DNA from: Streptomyces sp. SLBN-118
GTDB taxonomy: Bacteria > Actinomycetota > Actinomycetes > Streptomycetales > Streptomycetaceae
NCBI RefSeq assembly: GCF_006715635.1
Contig: NZ_VFNP01000002.1
Coordinates: forward strand, 62,001-126,000
Length of the DNA stretch: 64,000 nt
Direction: 5' to 3'
Positions 26,116-35,124 of this stretch are shown piece by piece. A program made the translations under genes and the position numbers. The notes below the pieces were generated by a model. That model saw nothing but the letters and a program-made list of their open reading frames with translations. It searched no databases and was not told the origin of the DNA. How positions within the stretch are numbered: the stretch's first letter is position 1; each line of letters starts with the position of its first letter.

Positions 26116-26481
26116 TCAGGCCCCGAACTCACTGTCCGCGGCTACCGCGGCGCTGGGTATGGTGTCCACCCGGCGGCTGGCCACGAAACAGCCGTCGACC
26201 GGGGCGGCCACGGCCAGCGGCAGGCACAGCACCGGGGTGCTGTATGCCCCCTTGTCGGCATACATCAGCAGCTGGTTTTGGGCGTCGGTGGCCCAGGGCA
26301 GTTGGTAGCGGGCTCGGGTGACCCGGCAGTCCTCGCAGCGGGTCCACAAGAGTAACGAGCAGACCATGATCAGGCTCCAGGTGCCGAGGGGGCCGGGGCC
26401 GCTGGTCGCCCGACAAGCGCGTAGGTTTCGGTAGCCAAACCGCCACTGTGCCAATGGTCCTTGTTCATTCAGAGACCACAC
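26116..26481 (-). CDS. Small membrane protein upstream of the asparaginase-like gene
   Basis: A 121-residue protein starting MWSLNEQGPLAQWRF, with a GTG start preceded by AGGAGG. Residues about 31-47 (LGTWSLIMVCSLLLWTR) form a likely transmembrane helix next to a CEDC pair; a second hydrophobic stretch lies near TPVLCLPLAVAAPV. Function unknown. It is probably in an operon with the asparaginase-like gene three bases downstream. Confidence 0.6.
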   Translation of the reverse strand: MWSLNEQGPLAQWRFGYRNLRACRATSGPGPLGTWSLIMVCSLLLWTRCEDCRVTRARYQLPWATDAQNQLLMYADKGAYSTPVLCLPLAVAAPVDGCFVASRRVDTIPSAAVAADSEFGA

Positions 26482-26916
26482 TCCGCCGCCTCCTAGCGAA
26501 CTGAGTCAGTGATCCGTCGCCGGATGGTTTGAGTCCTCCCGGAAGTGATAATTCAGGCGCGGCTCTCTTTCCCCGGCTGCGTGCGCTTGTTCATCCGTAC
26601 GCAGCGAGGGGCTCACGCGTAGGGGGCGAGTGGGTCGGCGCCGCGCGGTCACGGATCGCTCTTGAGCGCGCTGTGGGCCACACACGCGATCGTCGAGCTG
26701 GAGATCGGCCCTGCTCACCGCCGCCTCCTACCGGCGGTTAGTGATCTGGGCTTGAGTTGCCTCGTCGCATCGTGAGTCGCGTTCCGTCCCGGATTGGTGG
26801 TGTGGATGGTGCTGGGGTGTGCGGTCTGCTGTTGATGTGGGTGACAACAGGCTTGAGCCGCTGGTGTTGTCCGATGCCGAGCGTCGGATGTTGCAAGGGT
26901 GGACCAGGGCCTCGTG
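26482..26916. other. Stretch without a recognised gene
   Basis: No frame with a ribosome binding site and recognisable protein was found. Base composition is slightly less GC-rich toward 26820. Confidence 0.4.
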
Positions 26917-27840
26917 TCAGTAGCGCTCGACCACCGGCGCCCCGCCGTACTTCGAGCCGGAAAGACCAAGCGTCGCGGCGTACGCCCTCTTGTGGTCGCC
27001 GTTCTCGTCGTGCGCCTCGAGCGCGGCCGTCACCGCTTCACGCAGCACCTCGTCGTCCTTGTTCATGCCGATGCCGTAGGGCTCCTCGGTGAACGGGTTG
27101 CCGACGACCTTCAGCTTGCCCGGGCGCTGGGCGGCGTAGCCCATCAGGATGGCGTCGTCCGTGGTGACGGCGTCGATCTTCTTGTCGAGCAGTTGCTGGA
27201 CGCACTCCGTGTCCTTGGTCGACTCGACCGTCGTGGTGTTGTAGTCGGGCTTCTGGATCTCCCGGAGGGCGGTCGACCCCTTGACCGCGCAGACCGTCTT
27301 GCCCTCCAGGGAGTACGGGCCCCCGATCGTGCTGTCGTTCTTGCGGACCAGGAGGTCGGCACCGGCCATGTAGTACGGGCCGGCGAAGCCCACCTTCTTC
27401 TTGCGTTCGTCGTTGATCGTGTACGTGCCGACGTACAGGTCGACCTCGCCGCTTGAGATGGCGGCCTCACGGTTCTTCGTGTCGACCGTCTTGAACTCGA
27501 TCTTGTCGGGCGAGAACCCGAGATCCGCCGCGACCATCTTGGCGATCTCGATGTCGAAGCCGGAGCGCCTGCCGTCCTTCTCCTCGAAGCCGAGGAACGG
27601 CTGGTCGTTATGGGCGCCGATGACGAGCTTGCCGGCCTTCCGGGCCTTGCGCAGGGTCGGGGAGTCGATCTTGACGTTCTTGGCGACCGTGTACGTGGGC
27701 AGCCGCGGGTGGGTTCCGTTCGAGCTGCTGGTGGGCTCGTCACCGGAGGCCTTCCCGGACTCTCCGCTGCAGGCGGTGGCGGTGAGGGCGACCGCGAGTG
27801 CAGCGATCGTCGCGAAGGCAGCGGACTTGGAGGAATTCAT
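26917..27840 (-). CDS. Glutamate-type ABC transporter binding lipoprotein
   Basis: A 307-residue secreted lipoprotein. The signal peptide ends in the lipobox LTATAC (Cys near residue 24). The mature part is a type-3 periplasmic binding fold: KLVIGAHNDQPFLGFEEKDG, GFDIEIAKMVAADLG, VDLYVGTYTINDERKKKV and GADLLVRK. It matches GluB-like glutamate binding proteins. AAAGGA precedes the ATG. No permease or ATPase gene is adjacent, so it is an orphan or works with a transporter elsewhere. A 14-bp palindrome lies just upstream. Confidence 0.85.
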   Translation of the reverse strand: MNSSKSAAFATIAALAVALTATACSGESGKASGDEPTSSSNGTHPRLPTYTVAKNVKIDSPTLRKARKAGKLVIGAHNDQPFLGFEEKDGRRSGFDIEIAKMVAADLGFSPDKIEFKTVDTKNREAAISSGEVDLYVGTYTINDERKKKVGFAGPYYMAGADLLVRKNDSTIGGPYSLEGKTVCAVKGSTALREIQKPDYNTTTVESTKDTECVQQLLDKKIDAVTTDDAILMGYAAQRPGKLKVVGNPFTEEPYGIGMNKDDEVLREAVTAALEAHDENGDHKRAYAATLGLSGSKYGGAPVVERY

Positions 27841-27860
27841 AATGCAGCGTCCTTTATTTT

Positions 27861-27874
27861 CTCAACAGGTTGAG
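27861..27874. promoter_or_regulatory. Palindrome upstream of the binding-protein gene
   Basis: CTCAAC-AG-GTTGAG is a perfect dyad about 20 bases before the start codon, overlapping the expected leader, so it is a candidate operator. Confidence 0.4.
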
Positions 27875-27969
27875 TAGCCTGCGCCCCGAGCCGATCCCGC
27901 CGAGCAGGGCCGCGCCGCGGTCCTGTCGATCGGTGCCTGACAGTTAGGCCTGGTCGAGCTCCTTGCCGG

Positions 27970-28080
27970 CAGGCCGTCGTGGAGATCGTCGCCGACGCCG
28001 GCTACCAGGGAGCCGAGCTGTATGGCTCAGCGCAGCATGTGTTCGCCTGGCGTTCGATCAGTTGCCAGGCGGCGGCTGCA
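27970..28080 (+). pseudogene. IS5/IS4-type transposase scrap
   Basis: A short frame reads VVEIVADAGYQGAELYGS, matching the second-Asp region (DAGYQG) of DDE transposases. Nothing else of the transposase is present. The rest of 27875-28395 shows no gene. Confidence 0.5.
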
Positions 28081-28395
28081 CCATTTCGCCGGCCTTCTGC
28101 ATGGGCGGCGTTGACGACATCCCGGAGGATGCCGTCCTGTCTGTCGGGACAGTCCCATATCCCGATAGTCACCGGTTGGGTCCCCCCACCGGTTCGTTGG
28201 ACATGACGAATGTTCCCTTTCCTGTACGGGAGACGGTGCGGCCCACTGCAGGGCCCTGCAACCTCGCGGATCAGACGGCTGACTTCCGGCTGCCGGCAGA
28301 GCTTCGCCTATGAGGGCAGGGTGGTTTCCGCCGAACCCTGTCAGACTGTCCGGCAGGTTCAGGCGAGGAATGGTGCTTGGCATGCGGACGTGCTG

Positions 28396-29136
28396 TCAAA
28401 GGGGGTCTCGCCGCGTGTAGCGGGAAGTTGGGGAGCGCCCCACGGCCTCGCCGCACTGGGGCAGGGTGCCTGGATCTCTTGCACTCCCGGTGCGGAAGGT
28501 GGCCAGCCCCCACTGCTGATCGACGACCAGTTCCAGGGCGTGATCAGCGAAGGTGGGCAGCAGCCGCCGTATCCGTGCTCTCAGTGCCCGCAGTGTCATG
28601 GGAAGGCATGGCGTTCCCAGGAGCAGTCTCAGATGGTGGCAGCAGACGGGATCCTGCGCTCTGGCGAGCACGTCGAACAGGAGGCGCTGGCTTGCGGTGC
28701 CCGTCGCATACGCAGGAGGCGGCGGTGTGGGCGGGCAGCGTCTCAGGTCGGCATGGATGCGCCAGGCCAGCTCAGCGGCCGGGGCTCGCCGGTCGATGAC
28801 ATCGAACGCCCCGCCGGTGAATGCGGCGACGGCATCGACTCCCTCGTGCCGCAGCACGGCAACGGGGGCGATTAATGACGCGGCCCGGACGAGCCTGGCC
28901 ATGCTGTCAGCCTCTGTCGTGGGCAGATCGAGCAGCATCATCGCTGGTCTTCGTTCCAGCAGGGAGGCACAGGCCGACTCGCTTCCCCACCGCACAGCTC
29001 CGCTGAGAGCGAGGCCGGCACGTTTCAGCCGCGGGGCCAACGTCGAACCCGAGGGCTCATCCATCGACACCACGATCGGCTGCTTTTCTTGAACCGGAAG
29101 ATCAGGATAAATCCGCCGTACTGACTGCTTTTGCAT
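28396..29136 (-). CDS. Receiver-like domain plus winged-helix protein
   Basis: A 246-residue protein. Residues about 25-130 resemble a response-regulator receiver (RRPAMMLLDLPTTEADSMARLV, then APVAVLRHEG and GGAFDVIDRRAPAAEL), with the phospho-acceptor position at the LLDLP aspartate. The C-terminal part (LRLLLGTPCLPMTLRALRARI) looks like an OmpR/winged-helix domain. AAAGGA precedes the ATG. There is no histidine kinase nearby; it is divergent from a LysR gene. I regard it as an orphan or atypical regulator. Confidence 0.6.
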   Translation of the reverse strand: MQKQSVRRIYPDLPVQEKQPIVVSMDEPSGSTLAPRLKRAGLALSGAVRWGSESACASLLERRPAMMLLDLPTTEADSMARLVRAASLIAPVAVLRHEGVDAVAAFTGGAFDVIDRRAPAAELAWRIHADLRRCPPTPPPPAYATGTASQRLLFDVLARAQDPVCCHHLRLLLGTPCLPMTLRALRARIRRLLPTFADHALELVVDQQWGLATFRTGSARDPGTLPQCGEAVGRSPTSRYTRRDPL

Positions 29137-29570
29137 CGCTTGTTCCTTTGTCGTGCTGCTTTGGGCTCGTCGCCGCTGCGGAAAGGCAGTGGGTGTGTCT
29201 TGGCGGACCGAGAACAGTGAAGAGCAGGTTTCAAGCAGCTCCCGCAAGAGCCGGGAGGAGAGCGACCAGCGCGCGGCTGGGCAGGCCGGGCGCAGCGAGC
29301 AGGACAGGTGATCGCGCTGAGGATTCAGGGACGGACGGACGGCAGGGTCACAGCCGGATGGTCGTCCCTGGCGGCCGCCAGGATCGGTCAGTGCGTCCGA
29401 TCAGGAAATGTGGCACGGAGCAGCCTTGTGAGCGTGATCCGCGGCAGGTAGTGCACGGAGCGGTGGTCGGCTCTGCAGCACGCGACCACTGTGCCGACAG
29501 ACAGCCCCTTGTTCCAGCGCATGTTTTCGAGCAATATTCATTGAGAAAACCGACTGTTCGCGAGGTCTTG

Positions 29571-30503
29571 ATGTTTGATCTACATCGGCTCCGCCTTCTG
29601 CGGGAGCTCAAGCACCGCGGCACGCTTGCCGCGGTCGCCTCCGCTCTGTCGTACAGCCCTTCCACAATCTCCCAGCAGCTCGCGCTTTTGGAATCAGAAG
29701 CTGGGGTCCCTCTCCTAGAGCCCGTCGGCCGACGCGTGCGCCTGACTCCGCAGGCCGAGATCCTCGTCGCCCACACCGAAGCCCTGCTCGAGCGGCTCGA
29801 ACAGGCGGAAGCCGACATCGCCACCTCCTTGACCGACCTCGTCGGCACCATGCGCATCGCCTCCTTCCAAACTGCTGCGCTGGCTCTCGTCCCGACGGCG
29901 CTGACGCTTCTCCGCAACGCCCATCCGCTCCTGCGCGTCCATGTCACCCAGATGGAGCGGGAAAGCGCTGTACCGGCTTTGCTCTCGCGCGATTTCGACC
30001 TGGTCATTGACGTGGAATACCCGGGCGATCCCAGCCCTCGTCCCGCTGAACTCGAGCAAGAGGACCTGTGCGAAGACTCCCTGCACCTGGCTCGACCGGG
30101 CAACGCCGACTCGAGTGCGCCTCAGGAGGCGCTGCGCGCGCTGGCTGACCACCCGTGGATCATGGAACCGGAGGGGACGGTCGCCCGCCGGTGGTCGATG
30201 ACCCTGTGCCGTGATGCGGGATTTGAACCCGATGTGCGCTACGAGTCCACCGACCACTACCTTCACCTGCGGCTCGCTGAGCAGGGGCATGCCGTCGCGC
30301 TCCTCCCGGCCCTCGTGTGGCAGGTCTGTCCGCCGACCGTGGCCTTGCACCCGCTGCCGGCAGGCCACCAGGCGCGCAGACTGTTCACCGCCGTACGCCG
30401 CGGCAGCTGTCAGCACCCCGCCATCCAGGCCATTCGGCAGGCGCTCCGGCAAGCGGTCAGACAGACCTCCCGTGTGGCAGACGACAGCCCGCCATCCTCA
30501 TAG
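29571..30503 (+). CDS. LysR-family transcriptional regulator
   Basis: A 310-residue LysR protein. Residues 1-60 form the HTH (LRLLRELKHRGTLAAVASAL, YSPSTISQQLALLESEAGVP) and residues about 90-300 the two-lobe effector domain. The ATG at 29571 follows GAGGTC. It is divergent from the receiver-like gene, a common regulator/target arrangement, and its 3' end overlaps the RidA remnant on the other strand. Confidence 0.88.
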   Translation: MFDLHRLRLLRELKHRGTLAAVASALSYSPSTISQQLALLESEAGVPLLEPVGRRVRLTPQAEILVAHTEALLERLEQAEADIATSLTDLVGTMRIASFQTAALALVPTALTLLRNAHPLLRVHVTQMERESAVPALLSRDFDLVIDVEYPGDPSPRPAELEQEDLCEDSLHLARPGNADSSAPQEALRALADHPWIMEPEGTVARRWSMTLCRDAGFEPDVRYESTDHYLHLRLAEQGHAVALLPALVWQVCPPTVALHPLPAGHQARRLFTAVRRGSCQHPAIQAIRQALRQAVRQTSRVADDSPPSS

Positions 30504-30850
30504 GCGTCGCGAACAGGTGGGGATCGGCGAGACCGCAGCATCGTGGCGGCCGACCGGACCTCGCCACCGGCGCAGGACCGGCCAGCAGGGCTCGAAGTCG
30601 GCCCGATCGGGCAGCAGATACCGCACCCGCACCACGTCGGCGAAGGTGCACTTCGCCTCGGCCAGCGCAGCCTCGATGTTGCGCAGGCACTGCTCGGCCT
30701 GCTCCACCACGTCCTCGGAGATCGTCATGGTGGCGTAGTCGAAACCGGTCGTCCCGGACACATACACCCAGTCGCCGTCGACCAAGCGCGGGCATAGCCG
30801 ATCTGCTCCTCGAACGTCGAGCCGCTGAGGATCGCACGTCGCTCTGTCCT
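30498..30850 (-). pseudogene. RidA-family deaminase, frameshifted
   Basis: SGSTFEEQIGYARA, then VDGDWVYVSGTTGFDYATMT, NIEAALAEAKCTFADVVRV and RYLLPDRADF match RidA enamine deaminases. The frame breaks after YARA (one base missing near 30786) and again after VLRRWRG near 30560, so no complete product can form. Either the gene is decaying or the sequence has indel errors. Confidence 0.7.
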
Positions 30851-30923
30851 GCGCCGAACGCTAAGGGACCAGCACAAGTACGTCGATTACGGCCACAGCC
30901 ATGGTCCGATATCTCTGAGCATA

Positions 30924-31640
30924 TGGAGCGTCCCGAACTTCCCCCTCCCACAGCTGCACGCCTTCGTCGTGCTCGCTGAGGAACTCCACTTCGGCCACGC
31001 CGCTGCCCGCCTGGGCGCGCACAGCCCCCGCTGAGCCAGCAGATCCGCCGCCTGGAAGACAAGGTCGGCCACCCTCTGTTCAGCCGCGAACCGGGACGCA
31101 TCACGCTCACCCCGGCTGGCCGAGAGGTGCCGCCCGCCGCTCAGCGGGCCCTCACTGACCTCACGGACGGCCTGGCGGCAGCCCGGGCCGTCGGCAGCGG
31201 CAGGTCGGCCGCCTGCGGATCGGCTTCGCCGCCTCCCTCGCGCTGACCGTCCTGCCCGGCCTGCTGCGCACCTTCCGGGAGCGGTTCCCCGGCGTTCACC
31301 TGGACATCTACGAGATGACCACCACGCCGCAACTCGCAGCCCTGCACGACAAGACCATCGACATCGGCCTGCTGCGTGAGCCACCCGCCGACGAAACACA
31401 GCTCGGATTCAAAACGGTACTCACTGAGCCCTTCGTCGCCGTGCTGCCCTCCGCGTCCGATTACGGCCCAGCGAGCCGTCCAGGTAGGGCAGTTGGCGAA
31501 CTCGCCGTTCGCCAGCCAGCTGCCTGGAGTGTGGAGCGTCCTGGACCGTGGGTGTCGAACGTCCCGTCTCGGCAACGTACTGCTCTCCCCGCTGTCGCAA
31601 ACGGGCCTGGCACAGGCGGCGCACGCAGCAGCGCGAGTTG
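30924..31640 (+). pseudogene. LysR-family regulator, frameshifted
   Basis: HTH segments (LHAFVVLAEELHFGHAAARLG; LSQQIRRLEDKVGHPLFSRE, each given in part) and effector-domain segments (GRLRIGFAASLALTVLPGLL; TIDIGLLREPPADETQLGFK) are collinear but need two single-base corrections near 31030 and 31205. The C-terminus degenerates after about 31480. Confidence 0.7.
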
Positions 31641-31734
31641 TGAGACCGCGTATCCGGCAGCTGTAGAGCCGCTCCTACCAGCGGTCCCGCTCCGTATGTA
31701 ATCCCGGATCAGCGCGTATCCACCCTCGCCTGGG

Positions 31735-31967
31735 CAGGGCTCCGGCCAGCCTCAATTCCCCGGCATTGGCCCAAGACCCATCTCGGACATGTCCTGATCG
31801 CCACCGGACTCAACTTCCACCGGGATGCGTGGTCGAGTGACAGCCCGGTCGGCACCACTCACGTCAGCAGATTCGCCCGGCTCGGATTGGAACTCACTTC
31901 CCGATCGGAACCCATCCGCCACAAAGTCCTTCAGGCGGTGGACGAAGCCAAGGAGTCTGCTGCCTGA
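31735..31967 (+). pseudogene. IS1182-type transposase C-terminus
   Basis: The frame reads WPKTHLGHVLIATGLNFHR and SPVGTTHVSRFARLGLEL, resembling the tail of IS1182/IS1380-like transposases (LPKTxLxHVxxAxALNxxR, HLARLEL). Only the C-terminal part exists. Confidence 0.55.
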
Positions 31968-31990
31968 AGGTAATCGGCGATGAACGCCGT

Positions 31991-32992
31991 CTATCGTGCG
32001 AAGGGGCTGCTGCCGGCCGCTTCCGCTGCCGGAGCCGTGCTGAACGCGGCTCGGTAGGCGCGCGGGCTGGTGGCGAGGCGCGATGCGAAGTGCTGGCGCA
32101 TGGTGACCTCGCTGCCGAAGCCGGCGCGGCGGGCGACCTCGGGCATGGGGAGATCTGTGCGTTCCAGGAGCTTCTGTGCGGCGGCGATGCGCTGGTCGAG
32201 GAGCCAGCGGAGGGGGGTGGTGCCGGTCGCCGTGGTGAAGTGGCGGGCGAAGGAGCGCGCGGACATGCCCGCGTGGGCGGCCAGGCGGGCGACCGTGAGC
32301 GGTTCGTGGAGGTGGCGGAGAGCGTGTGCGCGTACGGCGGCCAGGGCGTCGCCGTCGCGGTCCGCGTGAGGGGTGGGGTGCTCGATGAACTGTGCCTGGG
32401 TTCCGGTGCGGAAGGGCGCTGTGACCATGGAGCGGGCGATGCTGGCGGCGGCCTCGGCGCCGTGCGCGGTGCGTACGAGGTGGAGGCAGAGGTCGATGCC
32501 GGCGGCGGTCCCGGCCGCGGTCCAGATGTTGCCGTCCTCGATGAAGAGGGCGTCGGGGACGACATTGACGTGGGGGTGCTGTGCGCGGAGGAGCTCGACG
32601 AGCTTCCAGTGGGTGATGGCGCGGCGGCCGTCGAGGAGGCCGGCCTGGGCCAGGGTGAAGGCGCCGCCGCAGAGGGCTGCGATGGTGGTGCCGCGGGCGT
32701 GGGCGCGGCGGAGGGCATCGAGGACGGGTGGGGGTGCCGGGGTGATGTGGTCGTCGAGGCCGGGGACCACGATGAGGTCGGCGCGGGACAGCCAGGCGAG
32801 GGTGCGGTCGGGGAGGAGGGTAAGGCCGCCGCGCATCGGGACCGGGATGGTGTCGGTGGCGGCGCGGTGCAGGTCGAAGGCGGGGAGGCCGTGGTCGGTG
32901 CGGTCGGCGCCCCAGACTTCGGTGATGACGGAGACGTCGAAGGCGCGGATACCGGGGAAGGCGACGAGTGCGACGCGGTAGCTACGCTCCAT
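31991..32992 (-). CDS. GlxA-type AraC-family regulator
   Basis: A 333-residue regulator. Residues about 5-185 are a DJ-1/PfpI-like domain (LIVVPGLDD; ALCGGAFTLAQAGLLDGR with the nucleophile-elbow Cys), and residues about 225-320 carry two AraC HTH motifs (LTVARLAAHAGMSARSFARH; MPEVARRAGFGSEVTMRQHF). It is divergent from the cysteine hydrolase gene 74 bases away, so it likely regulates that gene. Confidence 0.88.
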   Translation of the reverse strand: MERSYRVALVAFPGIRAFDVSVITEVWGADRTDHGLPAFDLHRAATDTIPVPMRGGLTLLPDRTLAWLSRADLIVVPGLDDHITPAPPPVLDALRRAHARGTTIAALCGGAFTLAQAGLLDGRRAITHWKLVELLRAQHPHVNVVPDALFIEDGNIWTAAGTAAGIDLCLHLVRTAHGAEAAASIARSMVTAPFRTGTQAQFIEHPTPHADRDGDALAAVRAHALRHLHEPLTVARLAAHAGMSARSFARHFTTATGTTPLRWLLDQRIAAAQKLLERTDLPMPEVARRAGFGSEVTMRQHFASRLATSPRAYRAAFSTAPAAEAAGSSPFAR

Positions 32993-33066
32993 GCTGGCAG
33001 TAAATCATCGATCACTGACTTTTGTGGATCTGGGGTGAGGATGTCAGCGGCGCCAGGCTGGTGAGC

Positions 33067-33651
33067 ATGGACATCGCACAGAACGCAGCGCTAATTGTCG
33101 TGGACGTACAGAAGGGCTTCGAGGAGCTCGACTACTTCGGACCGCGGAACAACCCCGGGGCGGATGACAGCATCGCGTCCCTCATCGACGTCTGGCAGGC
33201 AACGGGCCGGCCGGTCGTCGTCGTCCGCAACGACTCGGACAAGCCGGACTCGCCTCTGCGGCCCGGGTACGAGGGCAACGACTTCAAGGAGTACGTGCAG
33301 CAGCGGCGCGGCAAGGGAACCGGAGCGGAACTGCTCGTGACGAAGTCGGTGAACTCCGTCTTCCTGGGCACGCCCGATCTGGACGCCTGGCTGAAAGCGG
33401 CGGGCATCTCTCAGCTTGTCCTGGTCGGGATCCAGACCAACATGTGTGTGGAGACGACCGCGCGGATCGGCGGGAATCTGGGGTACGACGTGCTGTTCGC
33501 GTACGACGCGACGTACACCTTCGACATGGAGGGCCCGTTCGGCTGGCGGCGGACAGCGGACGAGCTGTCGCAGTCGTCGGCGGTGTCCCTGCACGGGGGC
33601 GGCTTCGCTCGCGTGGTGACGGCGAAGGAGGTCGTTGACGCGGCGAAGTGA
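33067..33651 (+). CDS. Isochorismatase-family cysteine hydrolase
   Basis: A 194-residue cysteine hydrolase with the family triad: D13 in VVDVQKGF, Lys in LLVTKSVNSVF, and Cys in IQTNMCVETTAR. The family includes nicotinamidases and related amidases; substrate not assignable. The ATG at 33067 gives the canonical N-terminus. It is divergent from the GlxA-type regulator and followed by a hairpin. Confidence 0.88.
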   Translation: MDIAQNAALIVVDVQKGFEELDYFGPRNNPGADDSIASLIDVWQATGRPVVVVRNDSDKPDSPLRPGYEGNDFKEYVQQRRGKGTGAELLVTKSVNSVFLGTPDLDAWLKAAGISQLVLVGIQTNMCVETTARIGGNLGYDVLFAYDATYTFDMEGPFGWRRTADELSQSSAVSLHGGGFARVVTAKEVVDAAK

Positions 33652-33720
33652 CCCGCCGCCCCCGAGAGGCAGGTCGGTCCTTCTTTCCGGAGGCCGGTTC
33701 GTTCGGGGCCGCGGCCTCAA

Positions 33721-33737
33721 GCCGCTTCCAAAGCGGC
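33721..33737 (+). terminator. Hairpin after the cysteine hydrolase gene
   Basis: GCCGCTT and AAGCGGC form a perfect 7-bp stem with a CCA loop, 69 bases after the stop. The remainder of 33652-34003 holds no gene. Confidence 0.5.
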
Positions 33738-34003
33738 GATGACCGCGGCCCGTACACCGTGGCCTGCCTGGGGTGGCTGCGCACGCCTTCACCGTGCCGG
33801 TCGCTCAAGCACGGCCGCGCCCTGCCCCAGGGGCAGCCGTTTCCATCAGTGGCCACGGGACGACGATCTCGCACCGCCAGCCGCCGCCACGGCACCCGTC
33901 ACGGTCGGGGATCACCTCACCGGGGTCGCCCGAGCGCACCGGGATCGTCCCCGGCGTTGAACCGGTGTGACTGCGACGATCACGGCACCGAGGAGACAAT
34001 GCA

Positions 34004-34657
34004 GTGACGTCGGAACACAGTGCGAAACCATGGTGGGCGGCGCTTGGGCAGTCAGTGTCCTCAGCGACATCGCCCGTACTGCAAATCGCTGCTGACGGCT
34101 ACTGGGAAACAGCAGCGGCGGTCACCCTCGCGGAGGGTCGTATCCGTGCACTGGAGGCCGTAGAGCAGGTCGCTCGGTCGGCTCAGCACGACCTCGCCGT
34201 GGAGATCATGTGGCCGGCGAACGCCATCTTCGGCGTACGCTGGACCGTCGACCGGCGGGACGAGGCCGCCCTTCGGACCGGGCACGCATACGACGCCTTG
34301 GCTGCCGGTCACACGGCAGAGGCGGCACTGTTCGCTCTGCTTGGCGGCGCCCCGCAAGCCAGGGTGGAGTTCGCCGAACTCGGTGCGGTGAACGCTTGGC
34401 GGTCGGTCGGGCCCGTGACCCTGTGGCGCCAGGGCGAGGAACTCAGCAGGGAAACGGTCGACACCGCACTGCGCCGCCGCCCCGACATCGAGATCTGCGA
34501 AAACCCGTTGGCGGTCGAACTCGCTGTGACAAGCCCTCACCCTTGTTGGATCGGCGTCTATGTCTCGGTGCCACACCGGCAGGTCCACCGTCTCGACCGC
34601 CAGGCACTGAACGCCGTGCTCGACAGCGCGATGCCCGGTGACAAGCACAGCCCCTGA
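34004..34657 (+). CDS. Hypothetical protein
   Basis: A 217-residue soluble protein (GTG start, GAGGAG upstream), rich in Ala, without signal peptide or transmembrane segment. Segments GYWETAAAVTLAEGRIRALE and PDIEICENPLAVELAVTSPH show mixed alpha/beta character. No family recognised. It stands at the entry to the envelope-stress island, just before a PAP2 fragment. Confidence 0.6.
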   Translation: MTSEHSAKPWWAALGQSVSSATSPVLQIAADGYWETAAAVTLAEGRIRALEAVEQVARSAQHDLAVEIMWPANAIFGVRWTVDRRDEAALRTGHAYDALAAGHTAEAALFALLGGAPQARVEFAELGAVNAWRSVGPVTLWRQGEELSRETVDTALRRRPDIEICENPLAVELAVTSPHPCWIGVYVSVPHRQVHRLDRQALNAVLDSAMPGDKHSP

Positions 34658-34675
34658 TACGCACCAGCTCAAGTG

Positions 34676-34813
34676 ATGGTGGCCACCGAACGGATCCACA
34701 GAGGTGCGCACTACCCCAGCGACGTTGCCGCCGGAGCAGCGATCGGCCTGGCCGGCGCCTGCCTTGTCCACCACACCCCTCGCCTCCTGCTGCGTCGGCT
34801 GCCGCCAGGCTGA
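34676..34813 (+). pseudogene. PAP2 phosphatase C-terminal fragment
   Basis: The frame MVATERIHRGAHYPSDVAAG onward carries the last PAP2 motif (H...HYPSD) and the final membrane helix, but everything before is missing. Sequence from about 34755 to 34880 closely matches, in inverted orientation, the end of the second PAP2 remnant near 41940-42070. Confidence 0.75.
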
Positions 34814-34880
34814 CGGCGGCCAGGGAGACACGGTCCGGACAGGCAGCGGTTGCGGCGTGCTGAACCGTTTGGTGCTGTTG
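34755..34880 (+). repeat. Inverted duplication, copy 1 (partner at 41941-42070)
   Basis: About 125 bases covering the PAP2 3' end and its flank (ending ACCGTTTGGTGCTGTTG) match the reverse complement of 41941-42070 with roughly 85% identity by eye, including non-coding sequence. Confidence 0.7.
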
Positions 34881-35124
34881 GAAGTGGATTACCCGCGAGG
34901 AACGAACTGCATCCAGGAGTCACGAGGGCTTCGGCGGAACGACCCCTCCCTCGCCCGCCCCTACCGACGGCCATGCCCGCGCGCAGCCCCGGCAGATCAA
35001 GGCCCCCGCCCGCGAATCGGGCAGAGCGCCGACGGCGCACGGGGCAGGCCCGTGGCCCGACGCGGGCTGGGAACGCCCGCGGACCGGGTTGCCCTTTCCT
35101 CAAGGAAGTGGTGGTGAGTGGATC

